NCBI GenBank assembly: GCA_031547595.1 | Contig: JAVBRU010000130.1 | Coordinates: 1 to 17,848 of the forward strand | Direction of reading: 5' to 3' | DNA length: 17,848 bases | Source: JAVBRU01 sp031547595 | Lineage (GTDB): Bacteria; Bacillota; Clostridia; Christensenellales; Aristaeellaceae | Shown here: piece by piece, positions 8,183-14,603 of the stretch | Layout: each line of letters opens with the position of its first letter | Numbering within the stretch: the first letter of the stretch is position 1 | Position numbers and translations under genes: made by a program | Notes under the pieces: model-generated | The model's database searches: none | What the model saw: only the letters and a program-made list of their open reading frames with translations | Told to the model about the DNA's origin: nothing

Positions 8183-9504
8183 TGCAGGATGCCGCGCATC
8201 AGCGCCATATCATACACGCCATCGGCCATGCCTTCGGCCAGAAACTGCTGATACTGCGGGGTGGAGAGCATCAAATCCTCCGACACGTTGGACATAAAGC
8301 CCATCTCGACCAAGAAGCAAGGCATCTGCGCCCAGTTGTTGCCCACAAAATTGTCATTGAGCAGCACATAGCCCGTGGTGGTTTCCAGCTTATAGCCTAC
8401 CGCAGCCTTTGTGGCATCCAGAAAGGCAGTACCCAATGCCTTATATTCGGACGAAGGGGCCACAGCCTTGGCATAATCGGAATTGAGCGGGCCATACACA
8501 TAGATGCCCTTTTTATTGGTGTTTTCTACGGTATCGCAGTGCAGGCGCAGCATAAAATCAGCGCCTCCCTCATACGCGATGGCGCAGCGGTCGAGGTTGC
8601 TGACCCAGGTGTCCTGCACATCGCGCGTCATAATCACAGTCGCGCCCTGGCGCAGCAGCTCGTCCCGCAGTTTGTAGGCGATCTCCAGCACCACAATAGA
8701 CTCCTTGCGGCGGGTAGTACCCCCCTGTGCCATGCCATAGGTGCCACTGGTTTTGCCGCTGAGGCCGGGGCCAACCGGCTCGCTCACCTGCTTGCTGATG
8801 CCCTGATGCCCGGGATCGATACATACCGTGACACCCGTCAAACGCCCTTCTTCGGCCTGCTCCACCGCAGCAGGCAGGGTATAGCCCTTCTGGGTGGTCA
8901 CTTCGCCCAGAGAGTCGCTCTTCTGGCTATTTTGCACAGTCAGGGTCACATTGCTGTCGGCATAGGTGCAGGGCAGCCAGATATCGCCCTCATACACATA
9001 GCCCGCAACAGGGTAAAGCTGCAGCGTGCCAGATTGCTGGGATGAGCTATATTTGAGGTACACCGTTTCGTGCCCGGGCGCGGCAAAATAGTAATGCACG
9101 CCGCCGTCTATTGGCGAAGCCATCAAATCGACCGTCTTTCGGGCAGCCTTGCTCTCTGTGCCCAGGCGCGGCGGCGCGGTGGGCGCAGTGGCGGCCAAGG
9201 TGCCCGACACACTGGCCAGCTCCCGCAATTGATAGTTGAGCACCTTCACAGTCACCTTACCCCGGTAGGTGCAGGCCAGTGTGAACTCGCCACTGAAATC
9301 GCAATCCGCAGCATACTGTGTGAACCTACCCTTTTCGATGCCAGTAGAATACTCGATGATCACATAGGGCATATCAACAGTAGAAAAAGCATAGCTGACC
9401 GTCTGCTCATCCACAGACAGCCGGAAGCTGTTGACGCTGCTGGCCGCTTGCGCCGTGCCCATCCAGAAAAGACAAACCAGGAAAATCGAAATCATTTTTT
9501 TCAT
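8179..9504 (-). CDS. Secreted N-acetylmuramoyl-L-alanine amidase (Amidase_3) with duplicated N-terminal domain
   Basis: A zinc amidase that cleaves the bond between N-acetylmuramic acid and L-alanine in peptidoglycan. I place the start at the ATG at 9504 (441 residues), because AGGAG at 9512-9516 lies 7 bases from it but only one base from the earlier in-frame ATG at 9510. A signal peptide comes first (MKKMISIFLVCLFWMGTAQA). Two similar beta-rich segments follow, about 25-105 and 125-200. The catalytic domain is about 223-436, with expected zinc ligands His233 (IDPGHQG), Glu268 (RRKES) and His322 (LRLHCD), and the catalytic Glu400 in VEMGFMSN. It shares a transcript with the vanZ-like gene. 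Confidence 0.93.
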   Translation of the reverse strand: MKKMISIFLVCLFWMGTAQAASSVNSFRLSVDEQTVSYAFSTVDMPYVIIEYSTGIEKGRFTQYAADCDFSGEFTLACTYRGKVTVKVLNYQLRELASVSGTLAATAPTAPPRLGTESKAARKTVDLMASPIDGGVHYYFAAPGHETVYLKYSSSQQSGTLQLYPVAGYVYEGDIWLPCTYADSNVTLTVQNSQKSDSLGEVTTQKGYTLPAAVEQAEEGRLTGVTVCIDPGHQGISKQVSEPVGPGLSGKTSGTYGMAQGGTTRRKESIVVLEIAYKLRDELLRQGATVIMTRDVQDTWVSNLDRCAIAYEGGADFMLRLHCDTVENTNKKGIYVYGPLNSDYAKAVAPSSEYKALGTAFLDATKAAVGYKLETTTGYVLLNDNFVGNNWAQMPCFLVEMGFMSNVSEDLMLSTPQYQQFLAEGMADGVYDMALMRGILQ

Positions 9505-9539
9505 CAACATACTCCTAAAACTCTTAAAACGCTAGAAAA

Positions 9540-9569
9540 ATCATATCATATATATCATTTGCATGTCAA
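9540..9569 (-). promoter_or_regulatory. Promoter for amidase-vanZ
   Basis: Minus strand: TTGACA at 9564-9569, an 18-base spacer and TATGAT at 9540-9545. Start is expected near 9533, about 30 bases before the ATG. A second TATGAT at 9546-9551 would give a 12-13 base spacer and is less likely to be used. Confidence 0.65.
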
Positions 9570-9598
9570 TTGCATCGGGGGAATAAATATGATAAGAT
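9570..9598 (+). promoter_or_regulatory. Promoter for the metallophosphoesterase gene
   Basis: TTGCAT (9570-9575), a 17-base spacer and TAAGAT (9593-9598). Its -35 hexamer touches the -35 hexamer of the divergent amidase promoter without any gap. Each box has one or two departures from consensus, so strength is probably moderate. Confidence 0.5.
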
Positions 9599-9630
9599 AA
9601 TGCTTCAGACATGAGGGAAAGGATGACAAC

Positions 9631-10497
9631 ATGGCAAGCAAAAAACGCAAAACACACAAAGCCAGTCGCTTAGGCAGGCTGCTGGCAATGCTGCCTGTCA
9701 CCTGCATCCTGCTCTACCCGCTCTATCTTGCGGGCAAGCTGGATCTGGATGAAAGGCAGTATTATCATGCTGCTCTGCCCGCTGCCTTTGACGGACTGCG
9801 CATTGTGTATCTTTCAGACATTCATTATGGCACGTACCTCAAGGAGCAGCGCGTACAGGATTTGGTGCGCCGCGTCAATGCACTCAATCCCGATGTCATT
9901 ATTCTGGGCGGCGATTATGGAGAGGACTCTCAAGGCGCGCTGGATTTTTTTGCGCTGCAGCCGCACTTTGAGGCAAACATTTGCGTTGTGGCCGTGGTAG
10001 GTAATCACGACCGCACCGTGCCCGATAAGCGCATCAACGACCTCAAGGCCGCCATGCAAAGCTGCGGCATCACGCCGTTGGTCAATGATGTGCTGGTGCT
10101 CAGCAAGCAAAACAGCACCCTTGCGCTTGCCGGTTTAGATGATTTCTATAACGGATTTCCGGACCTCAAAAGCGTGGCGCACAAAGCCGAAAACGCGGAG
10201 TTTACCATCTTTTTGCCGCACACGCCGGACCTCATCCCCGAAGTGTACGAGCAGTATGAAAAACCATTTTATCAACTGGCGCTTTGCGGGCACACGCACG
10301 GCGGCCAGGTCAGCTTCTTTGGCTATGCGCCCTTTTCTTCCAGCAACTATGGCAACCGCTATCTGTCCGGCTGGTTCCACGAAAACGGCACCGATATCCT
10401 GGTCAGCAATGGCGTAGGCACTTCGTGGCTGCCGGTGCGCCTGGGCGCGCGGCCGCAGTTTCACCTCATCACACTGCGCGCTGGACAACAGCCCTAA
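9631..10497 (+). CDS. Membrane-anchored metallophosphoesterase (YkuE/YaeI-like)
   Basis: A 288-residue binuclear-metal phosphoesterase with an N-terminal basic stretch and one membrane segment at about 16-36 (LLAMLPVTCILLYPLYLAG), so the catalytic domain probably lies outside. The metal-binding motifs occur in order: DIH (Asp63, His65), GGDY (Asp95), GNHD (Asn125, His126), His197 in FLPHTPD, and GHTHGGQ (His221, His223). The ending ILVSNGVGTSWLPVRLGARP is typical of the YkuE/YaeI group, some of which act on lipid-linked substrates such as UDP-diacylglucosamine-type molecules; the substrate here is not known. AAAGGA precedes the ATG. It is followed after 50 bases by the DUF362 gene. Confidence 0.92.
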   Translation: MASKKRKTHKASRLGRLLAMLPVTCILLYPLYLAGKLDLDERQYYHAALPAAFDGLRIVYLSDIHYGTYLKEQRVQDLVRRVNALNPDVIILGGDYGEDSQGALDFFALQPHFEANICVVAVVGNHDRTVPDKRINDLKAAMQSCGITPLVNDVLVLSKQNSTLALAGLDDFYNGFPDLKSVAHKAENAEFTIFLPHTPDLIPEVYEQYEKPFYQLALCGHTHGGQVSFFGYAPFSSSNYGNRYLSGWFHENGTDILVSNGVGTSWLPVRLGARPQFHLITLRAGQQP

Positions 10498-10510
10498 AGT
10501 GTATTATACT
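10482..10510 (+). promoter_or_regulatory. Possible internal promoter for the DUF362 gene
   Basis: TGGACA (10482-10487) within the last codons of the metallophosphoesterase gene, a 17-base spacer and TATACT (10505-10510). It would start transcription near 10517, 30 bases before the DUF362 start, allowing separate expression of that gene. Confidence 0.55.
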
Positions 10511-10547
10511 AAGGATCCACAAACTAAACGGAAAGAGGAACAACACC

Positions 10548-11636
10548 ATGCCAGCCAATGTATTCTTTGCCCCCATGGCATTTGCGCGCTATGAAGCATC
10601 CCAGACCTTGCCTGCAAAGTTCGAACGCCTGCTGAAGAAAACCGACCTCGCCGCGCGTGTGAAGGGCAAGACTGTCGCTATCAAAATGCACGTGGGCGAC
10701 GGCATCACCTATTCCACCATTCCCCCGGTGTTCGTGCGCTCCCTTGTGGATTTTGTCAAAAACGCGGGCGGTGATTGCTTTATCACGGATCATGGCGTAT
10801 ACAACCGCCACCCCGAGCGCCGCGGCTATACCGCCGAGAACCTCGGCTGCCCCGTGCTGGACGATTGCGGTTTTTTGGGCAAGTATTACTACACCAAAGA
10901 AGTAGACTACAAGACCTTCCGGCACGTGGACGTGGCCGGCCTCATCCATGACGCCGATTTCCTGATCGATTTCTCGCACGTCAAGGGCCACGGCGCTTGC
11001 GGCTTTGGCGGCGCATGTAAAAACATCGCCATGGGCTGCGTGACCGACCGCACCCGCCATCAGATCCACGCTTTGGAGGGCGGGCTTACCTGGGATAAAG
11101 AAAAATGCAATCATTGCAAAAAATGCATTGGCTCTTGCAATCATCACGCCAACAGCTTTGACAGCGAAGGCAACTACAAGGTGTTCTATCACCATTGCAC
11201 CATGTGCCAGCACTGCGTGAAGGTGTGCCCCACCGGCGCGATCAAGCTGGACAGCCACGACTATGTGGATTTCCAAACCGGCATGGCGCTGTGCACCAAA
11301 ACGGTGCTCGATACCTTTGCGCCGGAAAATCGCTTCTTTATCAACGTACTCGTGTCTATTACTGCGCTGTGCGACTGCTGGGGCCTCACCACGCCCTCCC
11401 TCGTGCCTGATATTGGCATCATGGCCAGTGACGACCTTGTGGCCATTGAGCGCGCCAGCCTGGATGCTATCAAGATTGAAGACCTCATCCCCGTGGGCGT
11501 GCCTGCCGGGATGGAATTGGGTACCGAGGGGCATCTCTTCCAGCGCCTGCATGCCAAAGATCCGTACATTCAGTTGGAAAAGCTGGAGGGGTATGGCTTG
11601 GGCAGCCAGGAGTATAGTTTGGTGGCTGTAAAATGA
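10548..11636 (+). CDS. DUF362 protein with two [4Fe-4S] ferredoxin-type clusters
   Basis: A 362-residue cytoplasmic protein. Residues 1-170 and 235-345 form a DUF362 domain, recognised by VAIKMHVGD, FITDHGVYNRHPERRGYTAENLG, and SHVKGHGACGFGGACKNIAMGC. A two-cluster ferredoxin module is inserted at about 184-232: Cys187, 190, 193, 197 and Cys217, 220, 223, 227, each in C-x2-C-x2-C-x3-C spacing. The second ends in the usual CPTGAI; the first is followed by Asn rather than Pro. The family is common in anaerobes and is presumed to take part in electron transfer or iron-sulfur chemistry, but no reaction is established for this type. The start at 10548 is chosen because GAAAGAGGAA precedes it; the open frame reaches back to 10284 only through the neighbouring gene. 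Confidence 0.9.
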   Translation: MPANVFFAPMAFARYEASQTLPAKFERLLKKTDLAARVKGKTVAIKMHVGDGITYSTIPPVFVRSLVDFVKNAGGDCFITDHGVYNRHPERRGYTAENLGCPVLDDCGFLGKYYYTKEVDYKTFRHVDVAGLIHDADFLIDFSHVKGHGACGFGGACKNIAMGCVTDRTRHQIHALEGGLTWDKEKCNHCKKCIGSCNHHANSFDSEGNYKVFYHHCTMCQHCVKVCPTGAIKLDSHDYVDFQTGMALCTKTVLDTFAPENRFFINVLVSITALCDCWGLTTPSLVPDIGIMASDDLVAIERASLDAIKIEDLIPVGVPAGMELGTEGHLFQRLHAKDPYIQLEKLEGYGLGSQEYSLVAVK

Positions 11637-11639
11637 CGA

Positions 11640-11855
11640 AGAACGGGGGACGCTGGGACTCTGTCCCAGACCCTGCAAGGGGAATCATTCCCCTTGACCC
11701 CGCTTGGATATCGGGCCAAGAGGCTTGAGAGCATGTACGGGAGGGAAAAAGCGCTGTAGATGACCTTTGGAATGCAAGCATTCCACGGCCACTACAGCGC
11801 TTTTCTGTCATCCGCAACGCGGCTGACCAGTGGCTAAACGCCACTGCCCGCACAC
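11640..11855 (-). repeat. Structured dispersed repeat, copy A (complete, minus orientation)
   Basis: Read on the minus strand from 11855. A closing stem GTGTGCGGG (11855-11847) pairs with CCCGTACAT (11741-11733), with two G-T pairs, and encloses three hairpins with almost no gaps: 11846-11828 (7-base stem CAGTGGC/GCCACTG), 11827-11807 (4+4 bases with one mismatch) and 11804-11747 (about 25 pairs). Then follow CTTGG/CCAAG (about 11720-11704), a 10-base perfect inverted repeat at 11696-11676, and CTGGGAC/GTCCCAG at 11669-11653. It begins 4 bases after the DUF362 stop and is oriented against that gene. No coding region is credible here. It could also act as a transcription stop for the DUF362 gene. 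Confidence 0.8.
11747..11804 (-). other. Long hairpin of copy A
   Basis: AAAAGCGCTGTAG (11747-11759) is perfectly complementary to 11792-11804. Inside it, further pairs lead to the tip: GGAATGC/GCATTCC (11769-11784) around a two-base centre. On the plus strand, the stem ends in TTTT, so it could work as a terminator in either direction. Confidence 0.8.
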
Positions 11856-11927
11856 CAGAACAACAGTAGAGATACCCGTGAGAGCCAAATAACATCCCTA
11901 GCGGTTGCACGGGTTCCTTGCGTTATT
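11856..11927. other. Spacer between two head-to-head repeat units
   Basis: These 72 bases separate the 5' ends of copies A and B. They contain an inverted repeat ACCCGTG (11874-11880) / CACGGGT (11908-11914). I see no convincing promoter or open reading frame; a TTGCAC at 11905-11910 followed by TATTGT 16 bases on is only a weak match. Confidence 0.45.
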
Positions 11928-12160
11928 ATTGTGTGCATGCGCCGTGCTGGCACGGCGGTTTTCCTGTCCGAGCAGGAAAACAGAAGAAGGTCGTTTTAGG
12001 CGAGGGAATGCTTGCATTCCATTCGACTAAAGCGGCCTTCTTCGCACATGCGCACAATCGCACAAGTATCATCGAAGGATACAAAGATCGAGGTGCAGGA
12101 GACTGGTCTCCTGCCTGGGGGGCTGGGGGCGAGCAGCCACCAGCGTTCCTCCGTCCCAGC
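11928..12160 (+). repeat. Structured dispersed repeat, copy B (complete, plus orientation)
   Basis: Same architecture as copy A, different bases. Closing stem 11928-11939 pairs with 12047-12058 (12 pairs, one G-T). Enclosed hairpins: GCCGTG/CACGGC (11941-11946 / 11951-11956), GTTTTCCTG/CAGGAAAAC (11958-11966 / 11973-11981), and the long hairpin 11984-12042. Outside follow GTATC/GATAC (12066-12070 / 12078-12082), GCAGGAGAC/GTCTCCTGC (12095-12103 / 12106-12114), and CTGG..GGCTG with CAGCC.CCAG (12115-12143), then a tail CCAGCGTTCCTCCG (12140-12153) like those of copies A and C. The unit ends about 45 bases before the GntR-operon promoter. Confidence 0.8.
11984..12042 (+). other. Long hairpin of copy B
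   Basis: Arms 11984-12004 and 12022-12042 pair almost throughout, with G-T pairs at 11991/12035, 11994/12032 and 12004/12022 and one mismatch at 12000/12026. The tip is GGAATGCTTGCATTCC (12005-12020), identical to the minus-strand tip of copy A although the stem below is unrelated in sequence. The G-T pairs favour an RNA role over a purely DNA hairpin. Confidence 0.8.
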
Positions 12161-12206
12161 GTAGCTCCTTCCCCGTCCCCTCTAAAACATTTTTTTCTCA
12201 CCCCTC

Positions 12207-12235
12207 TTGACATCCTTGTTCTCCCCTGCTATACT
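12207..12235 (+). promoter_or_regulatory. Promoter of the GntR-ABC operon
   Basis: TTGACA (12207-12212), a 17-base spacer and TATACT (12230-12235), a near-consensus vegetative promoter. Start is expected at about 12242, giving a 47-base leader to the regulator's ATG. Confidence 0.85.
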
Positions 12236-12243
12236 GCACTTAC

Positions 12244-12259
12244 GGTTAATTACTCAACC
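12244..12259. promoter_or_regulatory. Candidate GntR operator
   Basis: GGTTAATTACTCAACC is an imperfect palindrome (12 of 16 positions symmetric, with GGTT/AACC ends) placed right at the predicted start of transcription. Position and symmetry fit autorepression by the YtrA-type regulator encoded next. It runs into a short AACC repeat (12256-12267), which may be coincidental. Confidence 0.45.
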
Positions 12260-12288
12260 AACCAACCAATCAAGAAAGGAGAGGTTGC

Positions 12289-12657
12289 ATGGAGCTTCAA
12301 CAACAGGATGGCCGCCCAATTTTCATGACGTTGGCAGAGCAGATCGAGGATGGCATTCTCATGGGCGCTTTTGCGGAAGAGACACAAATCCCTTCCATCA
12401 CGGAATACTCGGTGCGCTACCAGATCAATCCGGCCACGGCGCTCAAGGCCATCAACCTGCTGGTGGACGAAGACGTGGTATATAAGAAGCGCGGGCTCGG
12501 CATGTTTGTGAAGGAAGGCGCACGGGATATTCTGAAAAGCAAGCGGACATCGGCGTTTTATAAGGACTACATTGCGCCGTTGCTCAGCGAGGCGCAGCGG
12601 CTGGGGCTAGATCAAAAGCAGCTAATAGAACTGATCCAAGGAGGGGAACCGCAATGA
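12289..12657 (+). CDS. GntR-family regulator, YtrA type
   Basis: A 122-residue repressor. The winged helix-turn-helix covers about 10-75: PIFMTLAEQIEDGILMGAF, then IPSITEYSVRYQINPATALKAINLLVDEDVVYKKRGLGMFV, the classic GntR pattern. Only about 45 residues follow (SKRTSAFYKDYIAPLLSEAQRLGL), the short helical tail of the YtrA subfamily, which dimerises but has no large ligand domain. Members usually control the ABC transporter genes that follow them and are often tied to cell-envelope stress or antibiotic exposure. AAAGGAGAGG precedes the ATG. The stop overlaps the next gene's ATG by 4 bases. Confidence 0.95.
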   Translation: MELQQQDGRPIFMTLAEQIEDGILMGAFAEETQIPSITEYSVRYQINPATALKAINLLVDEDVVYKKRGLGMFVKEGARDILKSKRTSAFYKDYIAPLLSEAQRLGLDQKQLIELIQGGEPQ

Positions 12658-13502
12658 ACGGCATTGAAGTAAAGAACGTGACCAAAACCTTTGGGGACAA
12701 GGACGCGCTGCGCGATGTGAATCTTGCGCTGGACGCGGGCAAAATTTACGGGCTGCTGGGGCGAAACGGCGCGGGCAAGTCCACATTGCTCAACATTATA
12801 GCCAACCGCATCAGCGCCACCAGCGGCGCGGTGGAGCTTTCCGGCGAATCCGTATGGGAAAATGCTGCGGCGCAGCGGCAGATTTACCTGATGAGCGAGC
12901 AAACGCTGTACCCCGCTTCGATGAAAATCCGGGACGTGTTCAAATGGAGCGCGGCGTTTTACCCGGGGTTTGATATGGATTACGCGCTGCTGATTTCCGA
13001 GAAATTCAAGCTGCCGCTTGGCAAGCCTGTGCGCTCGCTCTCCACCGGCTATAACAGCATTATGAAGCTGATTGTAGCCCTATCGTGCAACGCGCCGTAT
13101 GTGCTGCTGGATGAGCCGGTGCTGGGGCTGGACGCCAACCACCGGGAGCTGTTCTATACGCTGCTGATTGAAAAGTACGCCGCGAATCCGTTCACTGTGG
13201 TGCTGTCCACGCATTTGATTGAGGAAGCTGCTTCCTTATTAGAGGAAGTGATCATCGTGAAGGACGGGCAGATCATCCGCAAAGAAAGCTGCGAAAAGCT
13301 GCTGGCCAGCGGCTATACGGTATCGGGCGCGGCGGCGCAGGTGGACGCCTTCTGCGCGGGCAAGCAGGTGATTGGCACGGACAGCCTGGGCGGGCTGAAA
13401 ACCGCGTACATCCTAGGCCTGCACCCGACGGAAGGTGCCGAGACGCTGACCATTTCGCCGCTGGATCTGCAAAGGCTGTTCATCCGGTTGACCAATGATT
13501 GA
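12654..13502 (+). CDS. ABC transporter ATP-binding protein
   Basis: A 282-residue nucleotide-binding subunit of an exporter-type ABC transporter. Walker A is GRNGAGKST (36-44); Walker B is VLLDEP (Asp153, Glu154); the D-loop is LGLD; the switch His187 is in LSTHLIEE. The signature is LSTGY at 129-133 in place of LSGGQ, a change common in the YtrB/BcrA-like regulators' partners. The Q-loop region reads YLMSEQTLYP, without the usual Gln at the standard place. The C-terminal 70 residues are an extra domain. It is translated by overlap from the GntR gene and followed by a single membrane subunit, so the transporter is probably a dimer of each. The cargo is unknown. Confidence 0.95.
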   Translation: MNGIEVKNVTKTFGDKDALRDVNLALDAGKIYGLLGRNGAGKSTLLNIIANRISATSGAVELSGESVWENAAAQRQIYLMSEQTLYPASMKIRDVFKWSAAFYPGFDMDYALLISEKFKLPLGKPVRSLSTGYNSIMKLIVALSCNAPYVLLDEPVLGLDANHRELFYTLLIEKYAANPFTVVLSTHLIEEAASLLEEVIIVKDGQIIRKESCEKLLASGYTVSGAAAQVDAFCAGKQVIGTDSLGGLKTAYILGLHPTEGAETLTISPLDLQRLFIRLTND

Positions 13503-13519
13503 GGGGAGGACGCATCCAA

Positions 13520-14257
13520 ATGAAACTTTCTGCCGCAATCCGTTATCATCTGAACGACCGCAAAAAAGCGGTGATCATATTTTATCTGGTAATGCTGGCG
13601 CTGATGGTGCTTGTTACAGGCATCAGCATCTCTCAGCATTCTCCAAACACATTCCGGATGACTTTCTACAGCATGGAGGCCGCCGCAACCATATTCCTGT
13701 TTGTGCTGGGGCTGAACAGCTTCAAGGACCCCTTTCTGATGATGATTCAAAATGGCATCACCCGCAAAGATATTTTGCTGAGCAACGTTACGGCATTGAC
13801 CGCTGTTGCACTGGGCATGACACTGGTGGACCAGGCATTGTACGGCGTGACCAACCTGATCGTATCCAGCACTCCCGTGCATTATCAGGCGCAGATTGTC
13901 AATATGTTCCCAGCGCTTGAAACCTATGGCTCTTTCAGTGTGCTTCTGCATAATATTCTGTACTACGGTGCGGCCAACATTGCGGCTGTGCTGGCAGGGC
14001 TACTGATCACCACGCTGTTCTACCGGCTGAACACCGTGATGAAAGTGGTGGTGCCGGTGGGCGCGATGATCCTGCTGAATTCCGATTGGCTGTTTGCCGC
14101 ATTGTTTGGCAGCGACTTTATGCAAAAGATCGTGACCTTTATTGGCGATATGTTTTTCAAAACCCCCGTACGCAGTGCGCTATGCGACCTGCTGCTCGCC
14201 GTCATCGCCGTGCTGTTCACCTGGCTTCTCACCCGCAGGGCACAGGTGAAAGCATAA
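13520..14257 (+). CDS. ABC transporter permease subunit
   Basis: A 245-residue membrane protein with about six hydrophobic segments (roughly 17-37, 52-70, 88-115, 143-168, 174-197, 219-238) and a short basic end. It has no recognisable signature beyond this, and is named from position after the ATPase gene. I start it at ATG 13520, because GGGGAGGA (13503-13510) lies about 9 bases upstream; an in-frame TTG at 13499 would place the ribosome site inside the gene. The coding region ends 22 bases before a strong terminator, closing the three-gene operon. Confidence 0.85.
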   Translation: MKLSAAIRYHLNDRKKAVIIFYLVMLALMVLVTGISISQHSPNTFRMTFYSMEAAATIFLFVLGLNSFKDPFLMMIQNGITRKDILLSNVTALTAVALGMTLVDQALYGVTNLIVSSTPVHYQAQIVNMFPALETYGSFSVLLHNILYYGAANIAAVLAGLLITTLFYRLNTVMKVVVPVGAMILLNSDWLFAALFGSDFMQKIVTFIGDMFFKTPVRSALCDLLLAVIAVLFTWLLTRRAQVKA

Positions 14258-14279
14258 TCAAGCAAACATTCCCCATTCT

Positions 14280-14318
14280 GCCGCGCACCGCACTTACATG
14301 ACCGGAGCGCGGCTTTTT
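14280..14318 (+). terminator. Terminator of the GntR-ABC operon
   Basis: GCCGCGC (14280-14286) pairs with GCGCGGC (14307-14313), followed by TTTTT. It separates the ABC operon from the str operon promoter 72 bases downstream. Confidence 0.85.
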
Positions 14319-14389
14319 GATACCCGTCATGTCCCGCAAAAAAATCCGTACAAAACCCTTGAAAATCAATAATTTGTTAGGCAAAACGG

Positions 14390-14418
14390 TTGACATTTGA
14401 AGGGACTGATGATATGAT
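14390..14418 (+). promoter_or_regulatory. Promoter of the str operon (rpsL-rpsG-fusA-tuf)
   Basis: TTGACA (14390-14395), exactly 17 bases, then TATGAT (14413-14418): one base from full consensus, as expected for ribosomal protein genes. Start near 14425. An A/T-rich stretch at 14337-14380 upstream could serve as an UP element. Confidence 0.9.
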
Positions 14419-14424
14419 GGGTAA

Positions 14425-14603
14425 GTTGCCGGCATGCGCGCAATTGTGTTCATGTGCAAAGGTTATTACGAAAAAATGGCCTTGCATCAGCGCTGTTCTG
14501 CCCGGCAGCCAACAAATTTCGACTATATATCCTCTGGGGTTGAGAGGATGTTATAGGAGGAGACCCCTAAAAAGGCTCCGATCATTTTTCAGGAGGTGCT
14601 TCC
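14425..14603 (+). other. Structured 5' leader of rpsL
   Basis: About 180 untranslated bases. ATCCTCT (14529-14535) pairs with AGAGGAT (14543-14549) around the loop GGGGTTG. The loop's GGGGT (14536-14540) is complementary to ACCCC (14563-14567), so an H-type pseudoknot is possible. A second, weaker hairpin pairs GGAG (14559-14562) with CTCC (14576-14579). A consensus ribosome site AGGAGGTG lies at 14591-14598. I do not recognise a known riboswitch or protein-binding leader. Confidence 0.5.

Noticed and set aside
10284..10547. 88-codon upstream extension of the DUF362 gene
   Set aside because: It overlaps the metallophosphoesterase gene in another frame, and the promoter and ribosome site point to 10548.
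11485..11910. 141-codon open frame on the minus strand
   Set aside because: It overlaps the end of the DUF362 gene and the hairpins of copy A; composition follows the repeat, not a protein.
11928..12058. Cloverleaf core as a tRNA or tRNA-like molecule
   Set aside because: About 130 bases, with no T-loop TTCRANNY, no anticodon-type arm, and arm lengths that do not fit tRNA.
12256..12267. AACC tandem repeat as a CRISPR or regulatory array
   Set aside because: Only three short units; too small to mean anything beyond the neighbouring palindrome. No CRISPR array was seen in the window.
11918..12328. 136-codon open frame on the plus strand
   Set aside because: It runs through the hairpins of copy B, the GntR promoter and operator, and into the GntR gene in another frame. 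No ribosome site and no family likeness.
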